DNA of 64,000 nt from Synchiropus splendidus (taxonomy: Eukaryota; Chordata; Actinopteri; Syngnathiformes; Callionymidae), in NCBI RefSeq assembly GCF_027744825.2, contig NC_071351.1:14335001-14399000 (forward strand), read 5' to 3'. Position numbers and translations under genes: made by a program. Below are positions 36,101 to 50,200 of the stretch, piece by piece. The notes below the pieces were generated by a model, which searched no databases, was not told where the DNA came from, and saw only the letters and a program-made list of their open reading frames with translations. Positions within the stretch are counted from its first letter, which is position 1; each line of letters starts with the position of its first letter.

Positions 36101-39100
36101 CGATTGAATTCATCAAAGCAGGCCCAGGCGCCAGATGAAGCCAGGCCTTTGAAGAACTGGAATGACGGTGGCAAGCTCAGTGTGACAGTGAGACACAAGT
36201 GCAGAGAATTCTGACCATCATACTTTGCCCATTGCCAGGTAATCCAACCCATCGGAGCAGTTGAAGACCACACACTGCACAGCCAGGGCTTTGGCAAGAT
36301 CCTTGGTGGTTTCAGTCTTTCCAGTTCCAGCAGGACCCTCAGGAGCCCCCCCTAAATTCAGGTAAAACGCCCCAATCTTTAACAGAAACAATGGTTTTAA
36401 TGTTAATTACCATGTGTTTTTAGGATTATCTTTCTGCGTTACCAGTGTTCTGTAGCATCTGTCCGTCAGGGGGGTGATGACCAAGCGTGGGGAGTTCCCC
36501 AGGTACTCATAGGCGTACTTCACGTCACAGTTAATGATGCGGACACGGACGTTATCGGTGGCCCAGTAATATCGGAGCTGTGCGAGCCACTGGAAGTCTG
36601 ATTCTTTGGAAACACCTGATAAAAAAATGATTAGCTTCCCACCCGGCAGCACCTTTCAATCAGAACACACCTTTCTCAATGAGCTCCATGACAACGTCCC
36701 TGGCGTGAACGTCAATGGTGACCAGAGCTCCAAGAGTGGTTCGTGTTTGCTTGGCCAGTTTCCCTCTCACCAGTTCCACAATGTCATTCAGCTGGCTCTG
36801 TAGCTCATCATAGTACTTCTCTAAACCCTAGAGTTGATGCATGTTTTCACTGTTTTAATAATCTTTGATCTAGTTATTCCAAAAAATTGCGATCACGAAC
36901 TTACACCCGGACCATATCTGATGGCTTCATGCACTTCTGTTGTCCAGTAAATCTGAGAGGTGCAGAGAACCACCTGCCCAGGCCACTCCTTCACCCACTG
37001 GCTTCTTTTAGTCTCAGCATAGGCCTGGAATTGAAAATTTGAGAAATACGCATGAAAAAAAATTGAGGTATGCACTGACTCTGCTTTTCTAATTTTTATT
37101 TAAAAGTTTGTGTCAGGTGCGTTTAAAGTGACCTCACCAATCTGGAACGCGCGATGACATCTCTGACGCTGCGCAGCATCAAGTCTTCCACCTGCACCAG
37201 CCACTTCTCCACGGCTCCCCTGGCTTCAGCTGTCGATATGAGGTCGATCAACGCCACACGCTCTCCCTCACTGCTATACATGGCCTGTAGAATGAACATT
37301 ATATTAATTTGGGCATTGTTAGACACCCAAAATATGGATTACATTGGAAATCATTTCTTGCCTGGATATCCAGATTAGGAAGGAAGTCCAGTTTGGAAAT
37401 ACCCTCAAAACACTTTTTCAAATGGGGTTGTACTCGCAAAGGATCCTTGGTCTCCGACAGGATTTCCAACATCTCATCATTGGACAGGAAGAAGAACCTG
37501 GTGGTTTCGCCAAACAAGCATTAAATCATGTCTATGAATGCACAGTATGAATGTCTGTACCTTGGAAAGAAGAGACGCTTCTTTTCCAGATAAGCATTCA
37601 GACCTTTCATGATGACATCGAGGAGACCATTTGAGTGTTGCAGTTTATCTAACAAACCAGGCATCGCTGTTGCCTCCAGAATCTACATTGTGAAATCACT
37701 TATCAACAGTCCGTTCCTGACCAATTTTTATCGTGCTCTTTGACAAACAACAACCTGAGGGTCTTTGATACAGTGCTTCATGATCTCTTTCCAGTTCTTG
37801 TCCACAGTTTGAAAGAGTTTCCCCTCCTCTGGAATCTGCTGCATGATGTCCTGAGAGGAGAAGATGGGCTCCAGGTAGAGCCAGGAAGCCTGCATCTTCA
37901 GCCACTCATCAATTGTTTCTTGCATGTACAGGAAGCGTGCCTCCCACTCCTGCAGAGAAAAAACATTTGTCACTGTCTGCGTTCAAATTTTTCAACATGT
38001 CTTTAACTTACTCTGATTTCTGTTTCAAAGGGCTTGATGAAGGGAGAGCTCCTCATGGTTTGAGTCTTCACAATCTGGTCATCGAGCATGGTCTGGATCT
38101 CATCCACTGCTGTCAGGATTGACACTCCGGTTTCTCGATAGGGTTGGTGGTGGAAGGATACGCCATTCCAAACAGTTAGCATCACCTGCATTGCCTTCTC
38201 CAGTGAAAACTCCTGACAAATACAACACCAAAAAGTCGTAAAAAAAAAAGCAGCGTGTTAAAGAATGAGTGACCCTTACTTTAGTTGCCGCGGCACTGAT
38301 GGACTCTAATGGCTCTAAATAAGACGTCAGATTCTTTTGTAGAACTGAGCGTAGTGTGGTGCTTTCATCTGGCGTCAGGTCAAAGCCCACAATTTGGGAC
38401 ATTTTTTCCCAATGACGTGGTCTCATTCCTTGATTGCACAGGATGCACACAACTGGGATGTATTCCTACAAATAGAAAGTAACACACAATTAAGTACAGA
38501 ATGGTTTTAAGCAAGCACATCTGACAATAAATCCATTAAAGCAGCACCTTAAACGCCTTTATCTGCTCCATGACAGTGGTGCACAACTCCATGGTGGGAC
38601 TCAGCTTCTTGCTTTTCACCTCATCAGGCTGTGGCTTTGGTGTCTTCGGATTCTTCTCTCCCTCTGGCGGCCATGGTTTCAGTTGAAAAAACTTCATCAT
38701 CTTAAACATTTCTCGGAAAAATTCATCCACTTTTCCCGCCATGCTTTCGCCGTCCAGTTCGTCAAAGGACCCGTCCATCCATCTATGCAAAAAACAAGAG
38801 TCATGTTTAGTGAAACAACTCACGACCGTTTGAAATTGGACCACCTTTTCTCAGTCGCCTGCCAGTTCAGGATAAATCCAAAAAGCTTTTGATAGGGCTC
38901 GATGGTTTCTTTGATGACTTGAGTTTCTGGGTAGAACGTTTGCTCAAATTCATAAAACTCCTCTTCCTTGTTGATGTAGATGATTTCCTCGTCAGCCTCC
39001 AGGACAGTTTTCTGAAAGGTTGTGACTTCGGCCATGTACTATCAGTAAGGGACAAGTCTTCAATTAGTCAAGTGGAGGGGAAGACTGATAAAAACTATCT

Positions 39101-42100
39101 TGGGGGAAAATACCTGCTTCATCAAAGACAGTTCAGAACAGTAAGGCAACACTTCAATGCTCTCTCCTAGCTTCGCTAAATGGGCGACGAACGCCTGCCT
39201 CCTTTCGATTAGATCCTTCTTCCCTTTCTCTTTGGCCCTCTGCACCACCTGTTCAACACAGATCATTACACATGAAACAACGTCCATTGCCGTTTCACAA
39301 CCAGGAACACTCACCTCCATGTTACAGTCAAAAATATCGGGCATTTTCAGAGGCCAGAGGAACACTGTAGAATTCAGCTTCAGATCTGTTGAATCCATGA
39401 TGTGGAAGTCGAGTAGATAGATTGCTCGGTATGACGCGTCCTGTCGGAACACAAGATGCAGACAGTGATACTTGCATGCACATTTAAAATGCTAAAAGGT
39501 CAAAGTTTACCGTTAGTTTTTCCTTGAGCAAAGCGATCGTTTGTGTTTTGGTGCGTTCAGTGTAACCAATCAGTTCGATTATGTCGTCCGTATTTTCTGG
39601 TACCTTCAAAGCTGTCTCTCGGATGGTTTCGAATTCAGAGCAGATACTTTTAACAATAAATAAACATCTTTTTGATTTATATGGAATGGAAATAAAAGTC
39701 TTTAGGATCTGCAACGTACTGTAAATTCATCTTGCGGTGGTTGCACATCATTTCATTGAGAAGTTCTCCAGCAAAGTACTTTGCCTTGTTTACCAGACTT
39801 TGCTTCAGCTCCTCGCAGTTCAGATGCACCATGGTGTAGTTGAGTTGGTCTGGACGGTCCAGTATCTTCTTTGACAGGGCACAGAACTTTTCCACCCGCT
39901 GCAAAGGACATTAATATTATGGATGGATGATGGATCGATCCGTCGATGGAAGGATGGATGGATGGATTGACCGATGGATTTGACTGATAGATTGATCTGT
40001 GAATGGATGAATGGACTGACGGATGGATGGATTGGAGGATGGATGGATTGGTTGATGGAGGGATGATGGGTCAAAGGGATGGATAAATGGATCGCTCTGT
40101 CGATGGATGCATGGACTGATAGAGGGTACCTCGATATATTCATCAAATGAGTGCTCTTCTTCAACAAACTTTTTGACTTGTGCTTCTGCAGTTCCATCGA
40201 CCAGCCATTTGTACTTTTTAACTGCAAGACACATCAGAATTATCTTGTGTGCTCATACATACTTTTCCAAAATATGATTCATACCATAATTTTGGAAATG
40301 CTTATTCGGTTTCTCCAGATTCTTGCGTACGATTCTCTGCACAGTGTTTGTTGCCCGGGCCAGGATGTGATCGGCAACCTTGGCGTCGACGTACATGATT
40401 GTTGCCGGGGCCAGCCATGACTGAACTGTCTGTACCGTCTGTCGGTTGCCATGATGGGTCAGTTAGCATCTAATCATCATCTTAACTATATGTAATAACC
40501 GTACCTGCAGAGTGTTGGTGATGGCACTGCGAATTTCAAAAACAGCTGCCTCCAGCTCTTGCAGGGTCGGACAAATGTTCATCACCTCTTCCTTGAAAGT
40601 CAAAGCCATGTGGTACAGGGGCGAACAGCAGTCACCACAGGATTGGAACAAGCTGACAAACTCGTCTATGTTTTTCTCAAGAAGCGATTTTAGCTAAAAT
40701 TGAAACAAACACAAGTCAGTCAATCCACTCCATTAGTAAACTTCCGAAGGTGTCCATTCTGGAGCAAGTTTTCAGAGTGTATATCGTAGGGAGGAAATGT
40801 CGGACCCAATGGGGAGTAGGTGAAATACAAAACTTTTGAATGCTCTGCTGTAATTATAATCCTGGTTGAATTGTTTCCAAAGCACTAGTTTGCGAGTGAG
40901 TAGTTCTGCACGTTTCCACAAAGCTTAAGGGCCAAACGGAGCAATACCACTGGAAACAACAGTGGCAGTGTTGCTGTTACTACCCGATATGTCGCTCAAA
41001 TGAGACACAAAGAAGACATAACAATGGTGGAAAGTCCGATGTTTAACTGACCACTGCCTTCTATAATGCTGCCTCTGTTTTCCTCTTTTGTGCAAGAGGC
41101 ACTTTATCAATACTTCTTCCACAGTCACTCAGTATTTTGGAGTTTGTCGTTGTCATAAACCTTTGACGAAAAGAATGCATGACAGTACAATTTCGTACAT
41201 AAAGGGAGCATAAATGCGCCATCAGAATGATTCTACTCTCACTGTGCTTTGGTAGAGAATGAAATGACAAGGACCTGGGGTGAAAATGAGTTATCTCCGC
41301 AAGTTTCTGGACATCTTCAAGCTCGGCTAAGGGCCTTGGACATCTGGAAAGGAAGCAGACCCAGGAGGCCCTGAAAAGAATATGCCCTAAATACTCCACA
41401 AAGAGAGCTTGAAGATGTACCACTAGAATGCAGCATCCACAACCTCAGAAGAAGTGGACCAGCAAGAACAAGAGTCCCTCAGATCATTGGTCAAACTTTG
41501 TGAATAAGAAAATGATCTTCTTAACTTAACCATTGTCTTTAACAGTTTCAGTCTCACCTGATTAGAGAGAAGAGTCGATGCACAATTGTAGAAGGCCTCT
41601 ATTTGAACTTCAGGTACTCCATTCAACGTTTCCTTGCTTGTCAGCGAGTGAATAACCTTTGGAAACCAGGTGTGCATAATATGCTCCTCCTCCTTTTTAC
41701 AGTCCTTTTTGATTTTATTAAGAAGATCGATACAGTCGAAAGGCCCTGAAACTCTAGACCGCAAAATTTAATAGCAATGATGACAGCAATTCAGCTATAT
41801 TGGTATGAGCTCACCTGTAGTGCGAAAAGTTGACCAGCAGCAAGGACGAGAAGGTTGAGTGACAGATATCCAGCAGCGTCAGCATGACTGGATGAAGGAT
41901 GTGCAGATACTTTTCGGTTGCTTTTCTACCCTTGATGAAGCTATCGTACCGGGCTTGAGAGAAAAAAAGAATTCTAAAAAAAAGTTTAAAAAAAGAGTCA
42001 TATCATATGTAATATGTTAATATGTTTTGGGGGGGGGTTTGCCTGTGTCTTACTTTAGTTCTTTCGAAAGTCTGAAATCAGAGTCACTCAGTTCCGGGTC

Positions 42101-42882
42101 ATTTAGTATTGTGTCCACTAAACAAAGGAGGAAAGGGCTCTTCAGAATACACCACTCTGTAATCCACACCAGACTAACTTGTTGATACCTGTGTTCTTCT
42201 TGATCACATCAAGGAAGTTTTTGCTGACCTCTGTGCAGAGGTGATCCAGGATTGCATTTTTCATTGGACTGTCTTTCAGCTTTGTAGGAAGGCTGGTCAC
42301 GATGGAGTTCAGCCAGTGCTGGGGGATCGGCGGAAGCGGACGACGCTCTACAAACTTCTTCAAGCTCATGTAGTTCATCTGCAATGGGAGCCATAATCGA
42401 GTTCACAGCTACATTTTTCAGATCGAGAAATCGATATGCAAACCTTTCGCTTTCTTCTCTCGCTCAACATCTGTAAAGAAAAGGGTTTCAGGCATTATTT
42501 TAGTGTAGTTGAGTTTGGTAAGAAGACATGAGAAAAGTCATACAGTGTGAGGGAACTGGGGCTCAGGGGACAGGCCACGCACGCCTTCCATCTCAATGGT
42601 CTGGTCATAGTTAGCCGACGCCTTGGAGGCACTGGAACATAAAAATAATTTTAAAATAGTAATACAAGTTGCAAGACCCTTTGTATCAGCTCAAAGAAAT
42701 GAATAAAGAATATTAATTATTTTTGGCCGTTCATAATTAAATCTGGCTCATTCATTTAACCGTGTATTGTGAAGCTCCTTTAGCTCCTCTTGACTTCGCC
42801 TCGGCTTCTTAAGCCTCTGCTGCCTCTCATCCATTTCTGCCCCCAGGTTTGCCACTCGTTCGCATTGCTCCACCTGTGACAT
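24555..42882 (-). CDS. dnah12: Axonemal dynein heavy chain 12, tandem copy A; many exons
   Basis: Inner-arm axonemal dynein heavy chain, a ciliary/flagellar motor. Start: ATG at 42882 ([10 protein letters not shown]), joined to exons at about 42762 and 42640-42550, then 42184-42381 (a PIPQHWL motif like the human DNAH12 N-terminus). DNAH12 is the short axonemal chain lacking the long N-terminal dimerisation tail, as here. Next come linker exons, then six AAA modules: AAA1 GPAGTGKTE (36311-36337), AAA2 GEPFAGKT (about 35140-35163), AAA3 GPTGTGKS (about 33517-33540), AAA4 GVGGSGRQS (about 32121-32150), stalk and microtubule-binding domain (29815-31190), AAA5/6 and the C-terminal domain ending in a [16 protein letters not shown] motif and TGA (24555-24557). 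I saw no stop or frameshift in the exons checked, and splice sites are GT-AG. Introns are mostly 70-150 bp, with outliers at 40696-41558 and one carrying a minisatellite. The DNAH12 identity rests on the short N-terminus and the asb14 neighbour; DNAH3/DNAH7 are close relatives. Confidence 0.88.
28505..29825 (-). other. dnah12: Copy A: AAA5 module and following helices
   Basis: Exons encode [63 protein letters not shown], and a charged helical segment ([20 protein letters not shown]). These are signature stretches of dynein AAA5. The 28343-29310 part is about 99.6% identical to copy B, introns included. Confidence 0.85.
29815..31190 (-). other. dnah12: Copy A: stalk coiled coil and microtubule-binding domain
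   Basis: CC1 (about 30720-31190) has heptad-rich exons such as [16 protein letters not shown] and [12 protein letters not shown]. The microtubule-binding tip (about 30100-30640) has [16 protein letters not shown] and [17 protein letters not shown]2 (about 29815-30060) has [19 protein letters not shown] and [17 protein letters not shown]. The tip and CC2 closely match copy B while CC1 does not. Confidence 0.85.
31800..32220 (-). other. dnah12: Copy A: AAA4 nucleotide-binding module
   Basis: The Walker A motif is GVGGSGRQS, where Arg replaces the usual Lys; this K-to-R form is common in axonemal dynein AAA4. The downstream [19 protein letters not shown] is the conserved Walker B/sensor region. 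The module is split over two short exons. Confidence 0.85.
32487..33585 (-). other. dnah12: Copy A: AAA3 module
   Basis: Walker A GPTGTGKS (exon ending about 33585), Walker [11 protein letters not shown] (about 33259-33288), then [24 protein letters not shown]3 regulates the motor cycle in dyneins. The Walker A exon differs from copy B whereas everything from about 33356 leftwards is 99% identical. Confidence 0.88.
34700..35175 (-). other. dnah12: Copy A: AAA2 module
   Basis: Walker [17 protein letters not shown] is followed by [20 protein letters not shown] and [23 protein letters not shown]. This is the structural ATP-binding site of dynein AAA2. It lies in a diverged block: the copy B introns are unrelated. 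Confidence 0.88.
35563..36652 (-). other. dnah12: Copy A: AAA1 main ATPase module
   Basis: Walker [11 protein letters not shown] (36311-36337), Walker [10 protein letters not shown] (about 36099-36125) and sensor-region [22 protein letters not shown]1 is the principal hydrolysis site that drives the power stroke. All catalytic residues are present. Exons are about 99% identical to copy B. Confidence 0.9.
36800..40700 (-). other. dnah12: Copy A: linker (DHC_N2) region
   Basis: Typical linker stretches: [59 protein letters not shown] and [14 protein letters not shown]. The linker swings over the AAA ring. Most exons are only about 75-85% similar to copy B, apart from 37144-37287 and a few short patches. 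Confidence 0.8.
39917..40125. repeat. dnah12: GGAT-type minisatellite in a dnah12 copy A intron
   Basis: About 210 bp of degenerate ggat/tgga tandem units (ggatggatggattg and variants) fill most of an intron between two linker exons. The His-Pro-Ser/Ile reading frames across it are repeat artefacts. The equivalent copy B intron (about 63783-63848) is short and lacks it. Confidence 0.9.
40696..41558 (-). other. dnah12: Unusually long intron of dnah12 copy A
   Basis: An 860-bp intron in a gene whose introns are usually near 100 bp. It separates the exon ending STLLSNQ (donor at 41558) from the exon starting LKSLLEKN. No domain is recognised in its ORFs. An old mobile-element insertion is possible, but I could not identify ends or a family. 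Confidence 0.5.
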
Positions 42883-43776
42883 GGCAGCAGGTTATTTTCT
42901 AAGACAACAAAAGCGTAAAACAAGTGCAAAAAACGAACACAAAACTAAAAAGCATCTGTGTTCTCAACAGACCTTCGGACTCTTTTATAGTCTTTGATGG
43001 GATGGGAGTGGATCAGACACAGCAGAAAGGAAACAATCCAATGAAGAAATGACCAAATAAAGACAAAAATCAAACACACAGGTCAAGATCAAGATGATCA
43101 AAGGGGCAAATAAATTCATTAATTTGGAGACCACATTAGTTCTAAACAATGGTTCAATCTTGGATTGGAGGTGATCTTTGCATTCAGCTTTTCTGTGTGT
43201 CATGGTTAGAACATATATTGTAGGTGGTCTAGTTTTTGTTGAATGTTACTTTGTATTACATTTTGTTTTGAGCCATCTATAGGTATTTAATGCTCTTGCA
43301 GGCTACATAAAATTACTGGATTCATTCTCCTTGCCTTGAGTTTGACGTGTAATATTATTACATTATTATTATTACAGAAAGGATGGACGAAAATTTTGAT
43401 AGAGAAAATCATTTTTTCTTGTGTGATGAATAAATCAGAAGGCAGTCCATTTCAATTCACTCCATTTCCTGTGTCTAGCCATCTCAAATTGTGACCAAAA
43501 TATGAATAATGGAAAAATAATAATTTGTTGCCCCAGAATGCAAATAAAATTGTTATTACCGGTTTTTGTCTCAAGAAATTATTTTCATTATGAAGTACAC
43601 CATCAAAAGGCTAGCTCAGCTCCACTTCCTGGGTCCAGAACGCGACCAAAATGTCCTCAGTCTTCTTCATTACTAAAGCTTCCTGAAAAGTTAATCCTCA
43701 TATATAATTTACTTTTCATGTCATTTTGCTAAATATGTCACTCAAGAACAAAACAAAACAAAGAAATGTCTTAAAC
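42883..43776 (-). promoter_or_regulatory. Spacer between asb14 3' end and dnah12 copy A start
   Basis: About 0.9 kb separating the asb14 poly(A) signal from the copy A start codon. It must contain the copy A promoter and 5' UTR. The sequence is A/T-rich with no TATA box or RFX-type X-box that I can call with confidence. No coding is seen. Confidence 0.45.
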
Positions 43777-43782
43777 TTTATT
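43777..43782 (-). terminator. asb14: asb14 poly(A) signal
   Basis: Minus-strand AATAAA about 45 bp after the asb14 stop codon. Confidence 0.6.
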
Positions 43783-43824
43783 TAAAGCAGTATAAAATAA
43801 GTTGTTTAAAATCCGATTTTTTTT

Positions 43825-46226
<2,402 letters not shown>

Positions 46227-46475
46227 CTGTCAGTCCTTCAGTAGCTTCTGCAAACAGGTCGCAACATACAGTCAGAACAAAAGTTTCTTCTCTTTTCTGC
46301 ATGCGTGTTTCGTGTTATATCTAAAAGCCAATACTAGTCAGATTAGTGTGTATTAAATGGAACCGGAAAACTGCTAACATTCGTAGCAACTCAGTCCAGA
46401 ATTATCTAGATGCCACACATAAGAAGAGAACTTTAAAATATGTAGAATAACTTGTGTATTTTGAACAGCATTTAC

Positions 46476-46590
46476 CTTCAGTCGAACGGTGCGATCCTTC
46501 TCTGCAGCTTTTACGACTGCACATTGCCATAGAGCTCTTTGGTGTCACACATGCTGCCGGTATTTATATCTCTTATGCCATAAATAGCCG
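46476..46590 (-). promoter_or_regulatory. asb14: asb14 promoter with TATA box and non-coding first exon
   Basis: On the minus strand a TATAAATA box lies at about 46561-46568, with a near-CArG element (plus-strand ccataaatag, 46578-46587) just upstream. A splice donor at about 46475-46476 would end a non-coding first exon that joins the exon starting at about 46245. TATA plus CArG suggests tissue-restricted, perhaps muscle, expression; this is inferred. Confidence 0.5.
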
Positions 46591-47203
46591 CTCACAGGGC
46601 CAACCCAGACTTGTTGTGACCTACTGAGCTCCAAAACAACGTCAGGTGTTCGCTGTTATTTTGAAGCAAAAATCCATTGGAACCAGTGGTTTTCATTGGG
46701 GCCCACAATCACCCGAAATGGCCCTATTTGACAAAACGTGACCCTCTTAATCAAATAAAATAGATAATAATTTTTGCCCAGGAAAATACCCTTGAAAAAA
46801 GAATCTGCTCCTTTCCTCTCACATTTAATATATATAAGTTGCACTTGAAATAACATTGGCTGCAATGAGCGCAAGTAGACAGCAGGTGGCAATACCATTG
46901 CTGACCTCCTACACTTGAGTGTACCAGTCAATCCTTTAATAGTAAATACATTTCAAACCAATATGGCCCCTGTTACCGAAAAATATATATTAATATTTAC
47001 AAGAGACTACAAACCAAAAGTAAAAATCAGAGCAGTTGCATGTAAAGATGCATGAGAAGGACAGAAATAAAGACCACAGAGCCATAGTGTTGTCACTGTC
47101 TCGTATTTTAAAATCACATTGAGTTCTGGATGTAAAATTCTAAAAAGCCATATCTTTATAAAACAACAGTGCTGTGTACCACTATAAGGGTGACCTTCCC
47201 ATC
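46591..47203. other. Spacer: asb14 upstream region and dnah12 copy B 3' UTR
   Basis: About 0.6 kb of A/T-rich sequence between the copy B stop codon and the asb14 promoter. No coding is seen. The copy B poly(A) site must lie here; ATTAAA-type variants near 46823 or 46935 (minus strand) are candidates, but no clean AATAAA was found. Confidence 0.4.
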
Positions 47204-50200
47204 TCAGTCGTCCAGCTGAGCGAGCAATGCAACGCCTCTCTTGATCCAGTGCTGAGGGGGATTGCTGGTGGGCAGTGTCATTGAAATGATGTAGTTGGTG
47301 GAGTGGCCCGTGGTGGAGAGGGTGCCCTTCCTCTCACTGGTCTTGTAGAGCGGACACATGTACATCACCTGAGCCTGCTGAGCCGTGCCGATTTTTTTAA
47401 CTGACGACAGCAAGGAATGGAGGTGAGAAATGGGAGTGGTGTCAACTTCAATAGGAATCCATCTTCACACTTACTTGGTTTAATCCAGATTATTGGCATA
47501 GTGTCAAAAAGAATCTTGGGATACTGCTCATTCAGGACTCCACTGATTTGAAGGAGGTAAGCATGCAGTTATATAAAGTTTCTAGAAACAAATATTTTGT
47601 GTGGGTGTTACCTTTCTTTGTCCCACCGTGCTCCGTCCAAAAACAATCCGATGGTGTAAACACCATCATCAGGGCAGGTGTCTGACTCGTCGATTGGCAG
47701 AACCTGTGTCATAAAATGAATGTATTATGACAATCTTACACTAATGCTATTAATGCAGATGATACTGGTCCAACCTCGAAATCAAAGCTCAAGAGATCAA
47801 TGGGGATCTGATATTTCCTGGCGTAGTTCTGCATCGCTCCAGTCAGAAAGGCCTGCGTGAAGAAGAAGCCCGACAACCAGAAAACGTTGGGCTTAGTGCT
47901 TTCAAACCAAACCTGAGACAAAGGTGAAGACAGAGAATCAAGTCCTTGCACTGATGACATCATTGGGCGTTAAAGGCTACCTGTAAAAACTTAAGTCTGA
48001 GAAGAAAGTCAGTGATGTAGCTCCCCAAAGGTTTGAGACTCGGATACGAGCGCTTGGCCCACCTCTCTGGAACTTTGCCTACGAGCAAAGAGCCAGCGAT
48101 TGCTTCTAGCTCTGCGTCCATCACCACCAAACCCTTGATGGCCTTCAGCAAGTTCTGCAGGCTAACACGCAGGGTGCTGGTCAGCCTGGAAAGGTGGCTC
48201 ACGTTATGAACATTCCAGTTGGGAATAAGAATTTTAAAAAGTGGCGATGCTTACACGTTGTAGCGCTCCATCTCTTGAACAAGGACGGTGTTCATGCTCT
48301 CTTCATACAGGACGGGAAACCTGGCAAGAGCAGCCTCCGTGTCAAAATTGGGGGGCATCTACAAAATAAAATCATGTTTTCAGGATATTAATAATATTTG
48401 TTTATCATTTCCAAGAATTGCTGAGAAACAAAGTGCATGTAGGGAGGTTGTCAGAATTACTCTTGTCTCTTATATCTACAGTAGTGCAATAAATCTGCCA
48501 AACACAATGACAGTTATCAGACAGATAACAGACAGATCCCCATTGGCAGTGAATAGGGGCTTGTCTGCATCATTTTCCTTCATATCATTCCAAGGTCAAT
48601 ACCTTTGTCAAGATATCATTGGCGATGTCATAGAGGGCACTGTCGCCCCCTGACCCTGACCCTCCTTTACTCCCGCCTCCTTGAGTGAGAAGCAGTGAGT
48701 CAAACAACAATTTGGTTTGCTGAATATCTTTGGAAATGTCTGCGTTCTCGTGCATCCCAAAGACTTCTGGTTGTTGACTTAAAGGAAGTCCCTTGGTGGA
48801 GAGAAAAACACACGCTGTATCAGTGAATTAAATATGGACTCAAATGGTGACAGGAAGTTTTACTTTTATAAACTTGATGTACTCGGTGTATTTAGATTTC
48901 GGAGGAGAGTAGTAGTCCCCACTGGGGGAGAAATTGTAGCAGGACTTGTCAATCACATCCTGGTTGTAGAAGTTAGCCAGCATGGTTAGCAGCAGCCGTC
49001 GGTCCCAGTCGTCTGTCACACGTCCTCCATAGTTGCACTCCCCGGTTAGATAGCTTATGGCCTCAAAGGGAACTTCATCATATTCATTTACAAACAACTG
49101 CAACACAAACACAACTCTTTGAAAATAGTTAAAGGAACAAAGCCTGCCACAGTAACTCACGAAAGAAAAAACACTTTTTAGGGTGACTCATGAGATTTAA
49201 TTCTTCAATATATTCAAAATATATATATATATATTTTCAAAATATAAGGATTCACCTGGAGCTGCCGGATACTGATATGGAGGTCGGACTCGTTGAAGCC
49301 GTACGGAATGTTCCAGCCAAGAGGACCAAACTTTTTTCTCTCTTGAACGAGAGCGTGAAAGAAGCACAAGCCGTACAGAAGCTTCTCCCAAATCTAAGGG
49401 CAGACAATCAAAACCGATAGTTAGTGACCAGCCTTTTAGATCAAAACTACTGCAACTCACCAACTCCTTAGACGGGCAGTTGTTAAAAAAGTTTTGGTCG
49501 GACAGAGGATCTGTCATGTAAGACTGGAGCAGGTTCAGTCGAAGTCCAGTCGGGGGCTCGTTGGTCATCTTCACCCCATTCTGCAGGATTGTCACTGGGA
49601 ACTGGAGCAGAAGGGGAAATGAAAAACTCTACTCTCGCTACTCTACTCTCTAACAGAAAAATACTGAAAAGAAAGTTTTATTTATTCATTCTCACCTTGG
49701 GTGACGGGTAGCTGGTGAGCCACAGACGGAAATTCTGATGACATGAATCTGGGTGCAATTCCTCGCAAATCTTTTCTAAACTTGTCATCCAGGAGACAGC
49801 CAAGTGGCAGTTCTGCAAACACACCCACGTTCCATCCTGCATGGCAGAGAAAATCATCTTGGCCGCAATGGGTCCCTGACCCTGGCCCAAGGAGATGGAC
49901 TGGAACTTACTACCACCCATGTCCTTGTCATTTGCAAACTTCAGTAAGCCTGTGAAGGTATGTCTTTTTAGAATTTAGGTCACATTATACAATAACTAAA
50001 CTGAGAGTTTGGACTTACTCGCCATGGGGTCAGCTCCAGGGGACAACACGAACACAAGCGGGATGGTGGCATTGGAGTCCAGGTAGCTCTTGGTCAAGTC
50101 GAAAGGTGGCGGCTGCACAAACTTCTTCCCCAGCTTGATGGTGACATACTTAACCACAGCTGGGACTATTTTGTCAGGTCTGAGGCAGCGGACGATGATC

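Noticed and set aside
39917..40125. Possible CRISPR-like array
   Set aside because: Units are degenerate tetranucleotides without uniform spacers, in a vertebrate intron; it is a simple minisatellite.
39820..40234. ORFs rich in His-Pro-Ser-Ile across the GGAT array
   Set aside because: They are translation of a minisatellite running from a true dnah12 exon into its intron.
41061..41423. 120-codon minus-strand ORF in the long copy A intron as a gene or LINE fragment
   Set aside because: No recognisable reverse transcriptase, endonuclease or other motif, and no element ends; left as an unexplained intron.
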